From Belliella calami (GTDB taxonomy: Bacteria; Bacteroidota; Bacteroidia; Cytophagales; Cyclobacteriaceae): 64,000 nt of DNA. Positions 1 through 9,442 of the stretch are shown piece after piece. Both the position numbers and the translations under genes were made by a program. Each line of letters opens with the position of its first letter. The stretch's first letter is position 1. Location: contig NZ_JAKZGS010000012.1 of the NCBI RefSeq assembly GCF_022549695.1, positions 62,001-126,000 of the forward strand. Reading direction: 5' to 3'. The notes under the pieces were generated by a model, which was not told where the DNA came from, did not search any database, and was given only the letters and a program-made list of their open reading frames with translations.

Positions 1-184
1 AAAGGAAAGAGGGTAGAACCCTCCGTTTGTTTAGGGAGTCAACCTTGCTCACTGTTGTGTCTTGAGCTGTCTGCTGCGCATTCGCGCTAGACATTAAGAT
101 ACCTCCCAACAATAAAAGAATAATTGCTGGGGGAAGTAAACGAACACTTTTTAGGTGTAAAAAATAGCTAAAGCAAAAGTTCAA
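1..184 (-). CDS. sprA: 5' end of a secreted protein, probably SprA (type IX secretion / gliding), cut by the window edge
   Basis: Reading the minus strand from about 184 gives an open frame to the window edge. It has a clear signal peptide: a short positively charged start (LKSVR), a hydrophobic core (AIILLLLGGILM) and a cleavage-like SSANAQQ, then a hydrophilic DTTVSKVDSL segment. No ATG precedes the signal, so the start is taken as the TTG at 184-182; this is uncertain. The identity is inferred from position: in many Bacteroidota ruvA lies directly upstream of sprA, the giant outer-membrane translocon protein of the type IX secretion system. Only about 60 residues are visible and they contain no diagnostic SprA motif. 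Another exported protein cannot be excluded. Confidence 0.55.
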   Translation of the reverse strand, partial: MNFCFSYFLHLKSVRLLPPAIILLLLGGILMSSANAQQTAQDTTVSKVDSLNKRRVLPSFL

Positions 185-203
185 TTTTTTATCAATTAAA
201 GGA

Positions 204-803
204 TTATGTGGACTTTAAAGATGCTTTAATTAAATCTTCTAATGAAATTTCTGTCCCTGTTTTTTTTAAAATTGTGGCAATATTTTTTTCTGCCGTGTTT
301 TTCGGAAATCCAAGAGTCATCAGTGCCTGTAACGCCTCTTCTTTCACTTTATTGTTTTGATGTAAAAAACCTGAATTGTTGGTAGAAATATCTAGTGTTG
401 AGTCTTTTTTGACTTTATCCTTCAATTCTAAAACTATTCTTTGTGCAGTTTTCACACCTACACCTTTTACATTCTGGATTGTTTTATAATCTTCTTGTAT
501 AATAGCAGTTTCAAGTTCTTCAGAGCTGAGTGAAGACAAGATCATCAACCCCGTGTTTGGACCCACTCCGCTAATTGAAATTAAATTTAAGAAAAGTTTT
601 TTTTCTGCCTCTTCTTTGAAGCCATAAAGTGTGTGAGCATCTTCTTTGATGTGTAAAAAAGTGAGGAGCATAACTTGCTCCTCATCTTTGATTTTTGAAT
701 AGGTCTGAAGGGATATCTTTACGTGATACCCTATACCCGAAATATCAATTATTACAAAAGTTGGGTCTTTGAAGACCAATTTGCCTTTTAGATATGCGAT
801 CAT
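204..803 (-). CDS. ruvA: Holliday junction branch migration protein RuvA
   Basis: RuvA binds Holliday junctions as a tetramer and loads the RuvB helicase, which drives branch migration in recombinational repair. The 199-residue protein has the usual length. It begins MIAYLKGKL, as typical for the N-terminal OB fold (about residues 1-64). Two helix-hairpin-helix motifs follow, SGVGPNTG (78-85) and KGVGVKTA (113-120), which contact the DNA backbone. The C-terminal RuvB-binding domain covers about 150-199, including EALQALMTLGF. The gene lies 3 bases after the malic enzyme gene and probably shares its transcript. Its downstream neighbour is the probable sprA, a conserved arrangement in this phylum. 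Confidence 0.97.
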   Translation of the reverse strand: MIAYLKGKLVFKDPTFVIIDISGIGYHVKISLQTYSKIKDEEQVMLLTFLHIKEDAHTLYGFKEEAEKKLFLNLISISGVGPNTGLMILSSLSSEELETAIIQEDYKTIQNVKGVGVKTAQRIVLELKDKVKKDSTLDISTNNSGFLHQNNKVKEEALQALMTLGFPKNTAEKNIATILKKTGTEISLEDLIKASLKST

Positions 804-806
804 ATT

Positions 807-3071
807 TTAGCTTTTTGTTTGTGCATCTACCACAGCAATCGCCACCATATTGACAATTTCTCTGATCGAGCTTCCAAGCTGTAATATATGAACAGGTTTA
901 TTCATTCCCAAAAGAACAGGTCCAATTGCTTCAGCATTTCCGATTTCAGAAAGCAATTTGTAAGCGATATTTCCAGAACTCAAATCAGGAAAGATCAAAG
1001 TATTTGCTTTTTTTCCTATAAGAGCGCTGAATGGATAGTTTTCTTTTTGGATTTCCTCGTTCAATGCAACGTTTGCTTGCATTTCCCCTTCGATGATCAA
1101 TTCAGGATATTTAGCTTTGGCAATAGTAGTTGCCTTGGCTGTCTTAGATGCTGTTTCACCTTTTGCCGAACCGAAATTTGAGTAAGAAAGAACTGCTACT
1201 CTTGGTTCAATATCAAAGAACTTGACGCCATTGGCTGTCAAACCAATTATCTCCACCAATTCTTCCGCTGTTGGATTTAAATTCACTGTCGTGTCGGCAA
1301 AGAAATATGGGCCTTTGTCAGTGTTCATGATATACATCCCAGCAACTCTTTCTGTTCCTGGTTTTACACCGATTACATGAAGTGAGGGAAGGATTGTCTT
1401 TGGATAATCTTTTGTAAGACCTGAGATCAATGCGTCAGCTTCACCTAACTCGACCATCATGGCACCGAAATAGTTTCTGTCTCGCATCAGTCTAACAGCT
1501 TCTTTCGAAGTCACACCTTTTCTCTGACGTTTTTTGAATAGAACTTCGCCGTATGCGTTAAGCTTTTCAATATTTTTATAAGTGTCAATGATAGTTACTC
1601 CATTGAGATCAAGCTTGTTTTCTTCGATCATTTCCATGATCTTTTCTTCGTTACCCAACAAAATTGGGATGGCGATTTTTTCATCACGAATCATTTGAGC
1701 TGCTTTCAATATTTTGATATTGTCAGCTTCTGCAAATACTACACGTTTTGGATCTTTTTTGGCCCTCGAAATGACTCTAGACATCAATCTTTGATCAATG
1801 CCAATTCTCTCCTGAAGTTCAAGTTCGTAGGCATCCCAATCTGTTATCATTGTTTTGGCAACACCTGACTCCATAGCGGCTTTTGCGACGGCAGGAGCGA
1901 TGGTGGTGATCAACCTTGGGTCAAAAGGCTTTGGAATCAAATATGTTGGCCCAAATGCCAATTTATTGTCCCCGTAAGCTTTGTTTACAATTTCAGGAAC
2001 GGGTTCTTTTGCTAGCTTGGCGATCGCTTTTGCCGCGGCCAGCTTCATAGCTTCGTTGATGGAAGTCGCTCTGACATCCAATGCTCCTCTGAAAATATAT
2101 GGAAAACCTAGTACGTTGTTTACTTGGTTTGGATAATCTGATCTTCCCGTTGCCATGATCAAATCTTCACGAGCTGCCATAGCTACATCATAGGGGATTT
2201 CAGGATCAGGATTGGCAAGGGCAAAAACAATAGGGTTTGGTGCCATTACTTTGATTTGATCTCCAGAGACAATATTCCCTGCCGATAAGCCAAGGAATAC
2301 ATCCGCACCAGATAGAGCTTCTGTCAAAGTATTTATATCTCTAGCTGTTGCAAATTCTTGCTTGATCGAGTCTAAATCCGGCCTGTCCATTCGGATAGCA
2401 CCCTCTTTGTCACACATGACGATATTTTCACGCTTGACTCCGAGACTCATATAGAATCTAGTGCAAGATACCGCAGATGCACCAGCACCATTTACAACTA
2501 ATTTGATCTCTTCAATCTTTTTGTCTACTACCTCAAGAGCGTTCAGTAATGCTGCCCCTGAGATTATAGCTGTGCCATGCTGATCATCATGCATGACAGG
2601 GATTTTCATTTCTTTCTTGAGAGTCGTTTCTATTTCAAAACATTCTGGGGCTTTGATATCTTCTAAATTGATACCTCCAAAAGTTGGTTCTAAAGACTTG
2701 ATGATTTGAATAAGTTTTTTAGGATCTTTTTCATCAATTTCTATATCGAACACATCGATACCGGCGAATTTTTTGAAAAGCACACCTTTTCCTTCCATGA
2801 CAGGTTTGGATGCTTCAGGGCCAATATCCCCGAGTCCCAATACAGCTGTTCCATTGGAAATTACAGCGACTAAATTACCTTTGGCGGTATATTTATAAAC
2901 ATTCTCCTTATCTGCTTCTATTTCTTTGCATGGCTCTGCTACTCCCGGTGAGTATGCCAATGCCAAGTCAAGTTGACTTGAGAGGGGCTTGGTAGGGATA
3001 ACCTCGATTTTTCCAGGTTTTCCTTGTGTGTGATAATTTAAAGCGTCTTCTTTTCTGATTTTAATCGCCAT
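807..3071 (-). CDS. maeB: NADP-type malic enzyme fused to a phosphotransacetylase domain
   Basis: The enzyme converts malate to pyruvate and CO2 with reduction of NAD(P), feeding pyruvate and reducing power to biosynthesis. At 754 residues it matches the long MaeB type. Residues 1-420 are the malic enzyme part: YSPGVAEPC (40-48) with the catalytic Tyr, the GKG lysine near 95, the metal-binding NLEDIKAPE (135-143) and HDDQHGTA (161-168), and the nucleotide motif VNGAGASAV (193-201). Residues 430-754 match phosphate acetyl/butyryl transferases ([18 protein letters not shown]). In MaeB proteins this domain usually has a regulatory role, often acetyl-CoA sensing, and may lack transferase activity. 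The gene is followed closely by ruvA. Cofactor preference is from family membership, not proven by the sequence. Confidence 0.95.
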   Translation of the reverse strand: MAIKIRKEDALNYHTQGKPGKIEVIPTKPLSSQLDLALAYSPGVAEPCKEIEADKENVYKYTAKGNLVAVISNGTAVLGLGDIGPEASKPVMEGKGVLFKKFAGIDVFDIEIDEKDPKKLIQIIKSLEPTFGGINLEDIKAPECFEIETTLKKEMKIPVMHDDQHGTAIISGAALLNALEVVDKKIEEIKLVVNGAGASAVSCTRFYMSLGVKRENIVMCDKEGAIRMDRPDLDSIKQEFATARDINTLTEALSGADVFLGLSAGNIVSGDQIKVMAPNPIVFALANPDPEIPYDVAMAAREDLIMATGRSDYPNQVNNVLGFPYIFRGALDVRATSINEAMKLAAAKAIAKLAKEPVPEIVNKAYGDNKLAFGPTYLIPKPFDPRLITTIAPAVAKAAMESGVAKTMITDWDAYELELQERIGIDQRLMSRVISRAKKDPKRVVFAEADNIKILKAAQMIRDEKIAIPILLGNEEKIMEMIEENKLDLNGVTIIDTYKNIEKLNAYGEVLFKKRQRKGVTSKEAVRLMRDRNYFGAMMVELGEADALISGLTKDYPKTILPSLHVIGVKPGTERVAGMYIMNTDKGPYFFADTTVNLNPTAEELVEIIGLTANGVKFFDIEPRVAVLSYSNFGSAKGETASKTAKATTIAKAKYPELIIEGEMQANVALNEEIQKENYPFSALIGKKANTLIFPDLSSGNIAYKLLSEIGNAEAIGPVLLGMNKPVHILQLGSSIREIVNMVAIAVVDAQTKS

Positions 3072-3093
3072 AAAGGTTAATTATTAAGGTTAA

Positions 3094-4200
3094 TTAGCTC
3101 GCTTCCCCTGATTTTGGAAGAAGCTTTGTAGCTAGAAGTAGGGTTTCTATTTCTCTTATCGCTTCTCTATGTTCTTTATTTGGAAAATATACAAAACCCT
3201 CCATGTAGTAGAGTTTTCCTTTTTCCGAATCTACAATCACGTAGGCAAGGAATGAACCACCCATTGAAATATTGTTTGTTTTCCATCCACCTCGGACTTC
3301 CACGGCAAAGTTACCATTTATATTGAAGTTATTAAATACAGGTGTGGGATCTACTTTTTCGATGACCAAAAAGGATTCTCTGTTGTTTGGGTCACCATAA
3401 AGATGCTTTTGGGCAATCTGGTCACGAAGTTTAATGACATTTTCGGGGAAAACCTGCTCTTCAGAAGAATAATCTGTCTCATAAAAGAACAGGCTGATGT
3501 CAGCTCTGTCTGGTCTAGGTGTGGGTTGTCTTAGCCACAAAAAATCATCTTCTGATTTCGCAACTTGATAAGAAGCTGGCACATTGATGGTAAGTCCTAA
3601 TTTCTCTCCTGCATTTCTAGCCAATGCACTTTTCCTATTCAACAAATTTTTCTCGAGTCTCTTTCTTTCCCGAACCTGAAATAGGTTTTGAAGCTTTCCC
3701 TTGTTGGCGTTTAAATTCTTGATTAATTCTTCTTCATTATTGCCAAATAAATATATCAGTTCTTGTCCAACCGCAAATTCATCCTCATTTCTTAACAAAT
3801 ACAAGGAAGGGTCTGTTTTTGCCTTTTCTTTTGCTTCTTTGCTGAATAGGGCATTTATGTTTTGACTCCCTGCCTTGCGATCATCAAAAGTAGTGACATA
3901 GACTATATTGGTGGCAGTTTCAAAAATCCTATTCATCGCACGAGGATCAATTCTCCTTATTGAAAACATAGGCTCATCTCTGATAAGTCCTTTTACATCT
4001 TCCAAGAAAACAGCCTGCAATGCATCACCAACAGGGCCTTGCCATTTTGTGGAATCTATAGCTAGAATGATTTCCCCTATCGCTCCTCTGGCTTTAGGTT
4101 TTTTTGAATTTGAGTTTTCGGAATTTTCATCACATGCCCCAAATGCTATGATAGAAAGTACGATTAAAACTATGGAAAGTAGTTTATTGAATGATTTCAT
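3094..4200 (-). CDS. DUF4837-family lipoprotein
   Basis: This is a 368-residue exported protein. Residues 1-23 form a lipoprotein signal (LSIIAFGAC lipobox), with the lipidated Cys followed by an acidic, Asn/Ser-rich linker (DENSENSNS), so it is probably exposed from the membrane. The body, starting ARGAIGEIILAID, matches the DUF4837 family of Bacteroidota as I recognise it; no function is established. Near the C-terminus is a compact region, VRGGWKTNNISMGGSF, of the sort conserved in the family. The gene lies just upstream of maeB (22 bases) and 75 bases downstream of the lytic transglycosylase gene, so it may be cotranscribed with cell-envelope genes. The start ATG is directly supported by the signal peptide. 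Confidence 0.85.
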   Translation of the reverse strand: MKSFNKLLSIVLIVLSIIAFGACDENSENSNSKKPKARGAIGEIILAIDSTKWQGPVGDALQAVFLEDVKGLIRDEPMFSIRRIDPRAMNRIFETATNIVYVTTFDDRKAGSQNINALFSKEAKEKAKTDPSLYLLRNEDEFAVGQELIYLFGNNEEELIKNLNANKGKLQNLFQVRERKRLEKNLLNRKSALARNAGEKLGLTINVPASYQVAKSEDDFLWLRQPTPRPDRADISLFFYETDYSSEEQVFPENVIKLRDQIAQKHLYGDPNNRESFLVIEKVDPTPVFNNFNINGNFAVEVRGGWKTNNISMGGSFLAYVIVDSEKGKLYYMEGFVYFPNKEHREAIREIETLLLATKLLPKSGEAS

Positions 4201-4275
4201 GGCTTTATGATTATTGTTTAGGCCTAATTTAATGATTAGTTAAAGAAAGAAAAATAAAATCACTATTAAATTAGT

Positions 4276-5679
4276 TTATCCTATGATTAATTTTTGACCG
4301 GGCTTGATCTGATTGGAATTTAGGTTATTCAATTTCTTGATTTGATCAATGGTAACACCGTTCAACTTTTTTGTGATCAACCACAAGGAATCTCCAGGTT
4401 GTACTGTATATAGCTTTGATCCATTTTGGAGGTCTGTAGTGTTTTCTGCTAAAGTTGTGTTTTGAACTGATTTGTTGGAGTATATCTTCAATGTTTGTCC
4501 AACTCTTATGGTATTGGATCGGAGGTTATTCCAGCTTTTGATGTTGGTAACCGAGGTGCCATGTCTTTGAGCTATGCTCCCCAAAACATCTCCTGATTTA
4601 ACTCTATATGTAAGCAGCGATTCAGGGTTGGTATTTGCTGAAGTTTTTCCAGCTAGATTTTGTGAGCTTTCAGAAGCCCTGATTTCCATTACTCTTTCAT
4701 CTGTCAAGGCTACTGCCTTTTTGAACTCCTGTTGGTTTTGAGCTATAAAATCGACTTTGGAAGCAGGTACTTTTAGCGCAATATGTTTGTGTGAACTTGG
4801 TATCATCCTATTCAATATAGACGGATTCAACTGCTCGAGGTCTTCAATGCACAATCCCGAAATCTGGGCAAGCTGATCCAAATCTACTTCTTGGTTAAAC
4901 TGGATTTTTTTGTACGCAATAGGATAGGTAGGCTCTTCCAAAAACAGATTGTGCTCTTCAGCATATCTCAATATATACATCATTGCCTGAAACTGCGGGA
5001 CATAACTCCTGGTTTCTCTTGGCAGGTGGTCATACACTCCCCAAAAAGTTTGTTTACCACCGGATCTTCTAATTGCTTTTCTGACATTTCCAGGGCCACA
5101 ATTATAAGCAGCCAATGCCAATTCCCAGTTTCCAAACATTTTGTATAGGGATTTGAGGTATTTTGCAGCAGCATCTGTAGAAAGCTCCGGATCCATTCTG
5201 TCATCAATGTCACGATTTGCCTGCAGGTTATACATCCTGCCTGTAGCAGGCATAAATTGCCAAAGACCCATGGCTCCGACTCTTGATTTGGCTTTTGGAT
5301 TTAATCCAGATTCTATGATTGCTAAAAACTTTACATCGTCTGGCATATTGTGATGTGCAAGGGTTTGCTCAAAAAGTGGGAAAAAAGTAGCTTGTCTTTC
5401 CAATACCATTTTGGCATAGTCCCTATTTCTTACAGCAAAGTAATTGATAAAAGAAAAGATTCTATCATTGAGTTCAAAAGGCATTTCTGTATCCATTTCC
5501 TTGATTCTCTGAGCTACTTGATCGTAAGTAAAATCAGGGATATAGTCGAATGAATAATTTGGCGAGATGCTTTCTTCTTCTTCAGTATAGAATTGAAAAA
5601 AATCCTGACCATAAAGAATAGAATTACCAGACAAAACCATTAACATAGTAAGGGAGATGGAGGAAATCAGATTTTTCAT
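4276..5679 (-). CDS. Membrane-bound lytic transglycosylase with two LysM domains (MltD-like)
   Basis: The protein cleaves the MurNAc-GlcNAc bond of peptidoglycan to give 1,6-anhydro ends, acting in the periplasm. The start at 5679 was chosen because MKNLISSISLTMLMVLSG forms a signal peptide; an upstream in-frame extension would lie inside gatA. The 467-residue product has an SLT domain at about 105-240. Glu123 in IIESGLNP is the expected catalytic acid, followed by GAMGLWQFMPATG and AYNCGPGNV. Two LysM peptidoglycan-binding domains lie at about 357-400 and 423-466. The start is 10 bases after the gatA stop, so translation is likely coupled. The architecture matches MltD, though the protein lacks an obvious lipobox. 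Confidence 0.93.
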   Translation of the reverse strand: MKNLISSISLTMLMVLSGNSILYGQDFFQFYTEEEESISPNYSFDYIPDFTYDQVAQRIKEMDTEMPFELNDRIFSFINYFAVRNRDYAKMVLERQATFFPLFEQTLAHHNMPDDVKFLAIIESGLNPKAKSRVGAMGLWQFMPATGRMYNLQANRDIDDRMDPELSTDAAAKYLKSLYKMFGNWELALAAYNCGPGNVRKAIRRSGGKQTFWGVYDHLPRETRSYVPQFQAMMYILRYAEEHNLFLEEPTYPIAYKKIQFNQEVDLDQLAQISGLCIEDLEQLNPSILNRMIPSSHKHIALKVPASKVDFIAQNQQEFKKAVALTDERVMEIRASESSQNLAGKTSANTNPESLLTYRVKSGDVLGSIAQRHGTSVTNIKSWNNLRSNTIRVGQTLKIYSNKSVQNTTLAENTTDLQNGSKLYTVQPGDSLWLITKKLNGVTIDQIKKLNNLNSNQIKPGQKLIIG

Positions 5680-5689
5680 GGTCAGGGAT

Positions 5690-7123
5690 TTATTGTTTAT
5701 TGTTCGTTGTAGACAAATAGTTTGCAAATGCGTAGAGCTCGGCTTCTTTGAAAGAATTAGCCATGATTTGAAGGCCAATTGGCAATCCACTCTTGTCAAA
5801 TCCATTTGGGATTGAAATTGCAGGGACCCCAGAAACTGATGCTTGTACCGTGAAAAGATCTTCAAGATACATCGCTACGGGATCATTACTATGTTCTCCA
5901 AACTTAAACGCTGTAGATGGTGTAGTTGGCATAATAATATAGTCATATTTATTCAATAAATCCTCAGTAAATTCTTTTATCAATCTACGGACTTTTTGGG
6001 CTTTGGTAAAATAAGCATCATAATAGCTTGCACTCAGTACAAATGTGCCTAGCATAATTCTTCTTTTGACTTCATCACCAAATCCTTCAGAACGGGTAAG
6101 TTTGTACATACTCTCCAAATTATGTGCATTTGGCGTTCTATAACCATACTTCACTCCATCAAATCTTGATAAATTCGAACTGGCTTCTGCAGTAGTCAGG
6201 ATATAATAGGTAGGCAGAATATATTTCAAAAGTGGAAAATTGACTTCATCTACTTGATGTCCTTCATTTTTCAATCTTTCCAATACAGTCAAAGTATTTT
6301 CTTTGATTTCTGGTTGTAAAGCTGGTGATTCTATGGATTCCTTTAAAAATGCAATCTTCACCCTTTTTTCAAAGTGCAGTAATTCACTGTAATGTGGAAC
6401 GGGTTTTTTAGATACTGTACTGTCAAAATCATCAGATCCTGCCATTATTTCCATGACCAAGGCATTGTCTGGGACATTCCTAGAGAAAATACCTATGGTA
6501 TCAAATGAAGAAGCATATGCGATCAATCCCCATCTCGAAACTCTTGAATAGGTTGGTTTGATCCCAACGATTCCCGTGAATGCTGCAGGTTGCCTTACCG
6601 ATCCACCCGTGTCAGTCCCCAATGAAACTGTACAAAGATTAGCTTGAACTGCTACTGCCGATCCACCGGAAGAACCTCCTGGTACACGGTTTTCGTCAGC
6701 TGCGTTCAAGACTTTTCCGTGTACGGAATTCTCATTGGAACTACCCATACCGAATTCATCGCAATTCAATCTTCCAATGATAATGGCATCTTCATCTATA
6801 AGCCTCTGTACAGCTGTTGCTGTAAATTGGGATTCAAAACCTTCAAGGATTTTGCTGGAAGCGTTGGACTCATGACCTTTGTAGCAAAGGACATCTTTGA
6901 TCCCAATCACCATTCCTGCCAATCGACCAGTGTTGCCGGAATTGATTTTCTCGTCAACCTTGGCTGCTTGTTCTAATGCAGAATCTGTATAAACTTCAAC
7001 GAAGGCGTTTAAGTGCGCCTTCGTTTGGATGTTGTTGAGATAATAATTTACGATCGCTGTACAATCAGTATGTTTGTTTTCTAGCGACTTTTTTATTTCG
7101 TCAAATGAAAGGAATTTTTCCAA
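5690..7123 (-). CDS. gatA: Aspartyl/glutamyl-tRNA amidotransferase subunit A
   Basis: GatA supplies the glutaminase activity of the GatCAB complex, which converts misacylated Glu-tRNA(Gln) or Asp-tRNA(Asn) to the cognate form in the cytoplasm. The 477-residue protein has the amidase-signature Ser-cisSer-Lys triad: Lys76 in GIKDVLC, Ser151 in VPGGSSGGSA and Ser175 in DTGGSVRQPA, with the spacing of known GatA proteins. The C-terminal GVPAISIPNGFDKSGLPIG is also typical. The only start that fits is TTG at 7123, because an in-frame stop lies just upstream and the next Met is at residue 71. It lies 12 bases after tatA. GatB and GatC are not in the window. Other amidases are less likely given the full-length match. 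Confidence 0.95.
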   Translation of the reverse strand: MEKFLSFDEIKKSLENKHTDCTAIVNYYLNNIQTKAHLNAFVEVYTDSALEQAAKVDEKINSGNTGRLAGMVIGIKDVLCYKGHESNASSKILEGFESQFTATAVQRLIDEDAIIIGRLNCDEFGMGSSNENSVHGKVLNAADENRVPGGSSGGSAVAVQANLCTVSLGTDTGGSVRQPAAFTGIVGIKPTYSRVSRWGLIAYASSFDTIGIFSRNVPDNALVMEIMAGSDDFDSTVSKKPVPHYSELLHFEKRVKIAFLKESIESPALQPEIKENTLTVLERLKNEGHQVDEVNFPLLKYILPTYYILTTAEASSNLSRFDGVKYGYRTPNAHNLESMYKLTRSEGFGDEVKRRIMLGTFVLSASYYDAYFTKAQKVRRLIKEFTEDLLNKYDYIIMPTTPSTAFKFGEHSNDPVAMYLEDLFTVQASVSGVPAISIPNGFDKSGLPIGLQIMANSFKEAELYAFANYLSTTNNKQ

Positions 7124-7135
7124 TGTTTGATTTTT

Positions 7136-7342
7136 TTAGTCTTTCTTCTTTTTGTCATCCTTCAACCCGTCTTCAAGGTCGTTCTGGATCTCTTTTGTAG
7201 CGTCCTTGAATTCTCTGATTCCTCTGCCCAACCCTCTTGCTAATTCAGGGATTCTTTTGGCACCGAAGAACAATACAATTACCAAGATTATTAGAATCAT
7301 AGATCCTGGACTCATTCCTCCGATAAAACCTAATGCTGTCAT
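7136..7342 (-). CDS. tatA: Twin-arginine translocase subunit TatA/TatE
   Basis: TatA forms the pore-like assembly that moves folded proteins across the inner membrane with TatC. The 68-residue product has one N-terminal transmembrane segment (SMILIILVIVLFFGA), the family hinge FGAKRIPELARGLGRG with the conserved FG and Pro, an amphipathic helix, and a charged tail ending in KDDKKKKD. The length fits TatA rather than TatB. No tatC is present nearby, which is common in Bacteroidota where Tat genes can be scattered. It is followed closely by gatA, so the two may be cotranscribed. Confidence 0.93.
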   Translation of the reverse strand: MTALGFIGGMSPGSMILIILVIVLFFGAKRIPELARGLGRGIREFKDATKEIQNDLEDGLKDDKKKKD

Positions 7343-7456
7343 GATCTTTTAATTTAGATTTTGAATTTGATACAAAGATATAACAGTCGTACGCTAACAC
7401 AAAGGATTAGTGTGCTGTTATTCTTCTTTTTTTATAAATATACGAATAAATAATTT

Positions 7457-8701
7457 CTATTGTCCCGCAAGCCAAGATGATGGGTTCATTGGTTGTAGTC
7501 CCTTCCAAGTCTCAAAGTGTACTTCAGCAATCCCATCTTTATTGGTATAAACTTGCCCCAGCACCTGTTTGGCTTTTACTTTGTCCCCAGTTTTGACTGA
7601 CACTACTTTAAGTTTGCTATACATGGTGTAATATTCCCCATGTTTGACTACGATGGTGCCTCCGTAACCTGGAATGGTACCTATTTTGATTACTTCACCA
7701 TCGAATACTGATCTTACGCTGGAGTTTGGGGTTGTTTGAATGTCAACACCATCATTGTCTTCGACAATACCTTTGAGTGTAGGGTGGGGATGGGTTCCAA
7801 ATTTTTTGGATACAAATCCTGTGGCTACCGGCCATGGTAATTTACCCTTATTTCCAGCAAATGAATTTGACAATGCGGCTGCTTCTGGAGTCATCGGAAT
7901 ACTAGATCCAGATGATTTGGTAGTTTTCGAGTTTGATTTTTTGGCTTCAGCCTCTGCTTTTCTTATCTCATCCTCAATCGCTCTTTTGATCAGGTTATTG
8001 AGATTTTCTTGTTGTTTTTTAGCTTGCGCAATTTTCTTTCTCAAGTCAACTTCTTGCTTTGTAAGCGTGCTTACAATACTTTGTTGTTCATTTTTAGCTT
8101 TGGCAAGTTGTTTCCTTTGTTGCTCTTCTTGATTGATAACCTGCTGTTTCTCGATTTTTTTGTTTTCAAGTCGAACCCTTTGGTCTGCTAAATCTTTTGT
8201 GACAATCTCAATTTGTTCTACTTGTTTTTTTCTGGCATCTGTATATTGTTTGAGATATTTTAACCTCATGTAGAATTGCTTGAAAGTGCTAGAGCTAAAA
8301 ATAAATGTGGTCATGGTCAGGCCCTGGTTCAGCTTTGAGGAAGTATAGACCATTTGAGAATATTCTTCTTTGAGGTTTTCCAAGTCATTTTCCAATGACT
8401 TGATCCTTTTCTCAGTATCTGAAATTTCATTATTGATCAAACTTACTTCTCTGCTCAATGTCCTGATGTATGTCACACGGGTCTCAAGTTGCTTGTTTAC
8501 AACATTGAGTTGACCTATTGTTGTTTTTTTTGATTCTGCTGTTTGCTTTAAGATTTTGTCGAATTCCAATAGTTTTTTCTGAACCTCTTCCTTTTCCTTT
8601 TCAAGTTGTGCCCTAGATTTTGCAGTTTGCGCGAAACCTTTGTTTGCTTGAAAAGCGCAGAGTCCAATAAAAAAGAAAAGTATATAAAATATTTTTTTCA
8701 T
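7457..8701 (-). CDS. EnvC-like murein hydrolase activator (coiled coil plus degenerate LytM/M23 domain)
   Basis: EnvC-type proteins sit in the periplasm and activate amidases at the division septum. The ATG at 8701 gives a 414-residue protein with a signal peptide (IFYILFFFIGLCAFQ), a long heptad-rich coiled coil (about residues 28-255) and a C-terminal M23 domain (about 286-414). The zinc-ligand positions look degenerate. The first motif, normally HxxxD, reads NDGVD (Asn316, Asp320), and the final HxH reads EVH (393-395). This suggests it regulates hydrolases rather than cutting peptidoglycan itself, as in E. coli EnvC. It starts 3 bases after the DUF4292 gene, and together with the upstream TPR gene forms a tight three-gene unit. 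Confidence 0.9.
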   Translation of the reverse strand: MKKIFYILFFFIGLCAFQANKGFAQTAKSRAQLEKEKEEVQKKLLEFDKILKQTAESKKTTIGQLNVVNKQLETRVTYIRTLSREVSLINNEISDTEKRIKSLENDLENLKEEYSQMVYTSSKLNQGLTMTTFIFSSSTFKQFYMRLKYLKQYTDARKKQVEQIEIVTKDLADQRVRLENKKIEKQQVINQEEQQRKQLAKAKNEQQSIVSTLTKQEVDLRKKIAQAKKQQENLNNLIKRAIEDEIRKAEAEAKKSNSKTTKSSGSSIPMTPEAAALSNSFAGNKGKLPWPVATGFVSKKFGTHPHPTLKGIVEDNDGVDIQTTPNSSVRSVFDGEVIKIGTIPGYGGTIVVKHGEYYTMYSKLKVVSVKTGDKVKAKQVLGQVYTNKDGIAEVHFETWKGLQPMNPSSWLAGQ

Positions 8702-8704
8702 CAA

Positions 8705-9442
8705 TTAAAACTGAAAAGGAAAACTGATTGGTGTATCTGTAACGCTTATGGAAGAGATATCTATATGTATGATAGAGTTTTGTATCTGACCATCTATGTA
8801 AAATGAAGTCTTGAAAAGGGACGCATTGGGAAATGGTTGTGTATTTACATCCTGAAATGTTGGGTAATTGGCCAATAAGGCTCCTTTATCGTCCATAGAA
8901 GTAACCGACAGTTCCTCAACTTTTCCATGGGTAGTTCCGATTTTTGTATGGTATCTAATGATCCCTCTTGTTTGGGTCAATTCAAAGAATTTGCCAATTC
9001 TCAATAGCCGATCTCGGTAGCTAAATTCTTGAGGTATGTTGGCGTAAAGTAGGTTTTGGAAAATTGATAAAGAAAGATTTAGACCAAATCTATCTTCGAA
9101 TTCGGCATAACTCATATTCACATCCTCTCCGTTGATTCGGTCTTTTACCCTGATTTTATCCGCAGTGATCATACCTCTCAAAGCTTCAATACCAAGTCCA
9201 GGGGTGACACTGAACCAAATCACGCTGTCTTTTTTTGCTCGAATATTCAATGAACCTCTTGTTGTTTTGCCATTTTGGTCTTCGATCACTATCCTCGCTT
9301 TTGCACTTAGATAGTTGAAGTCAAAATATGCTGGTTCAAATTCTTGCATGACTTCGTCAGAAACGTAAAGATTGGGCTTTTTGGCACAGCCTGATGCGAC
9401 AAGTAAAAGAAGTAAAAAACTTCCTAAAAACACCCTATTCAT
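8705..9442 (-). CDS. DUF4292-family lipoprotein
   Basis: This 245-residue protein has a lipoprotein signal, FLLLLLVASGC, with the lipid-carrying Cys at about residue 19. The rest matches the DUF4292 family of Bacteroidota, whose fold is thought to resemble LolA/LolB-type lipoprotein carriers; that link is family-level inference, not seen directly. Conserved-looking stretches are YLSAKARIVIEDQ, DSVIWFSVTPGLGIEALRG and FGLNLSLSIFQNLLYA. It overlaps the upstream TPR gene by 8 bases and is followed at 3 bases by the EnvC-like gene. That arrangement is conserved in related genomes and points to a shared envelope role. Confidence 0.87.
   Translation of the reverse strand: MNRVFLGSFLLLLLVASGCAKKPNLYVSDEVMQEFEPAYFDFNYLSAKARIVIEDQNGKTTRGSLNIRAKKDSVIWFSVTPGLGIEALRGMITADKIRVKDRINGEDVNMSYAEFEDRFGLNLSLSIFQNLLYANIPQEFSYRDRLLRIGKFFELTQTRGIIRYHTKIGTTHGKVEELSVTSMDDKGALLANYPTFQDVNTQPFPNASLFKTSFYIDGQIQNSIIHIDISSISVTDTPISFPFQF

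Noticed and set aside
5680-5865. Upstream extension of the lytic transglycosylase into gatA
   Set aside because: The added 62 residues lie in the conserved gatA 3' end and would bury the signal peptide; the ATG at 5679 is preferred.
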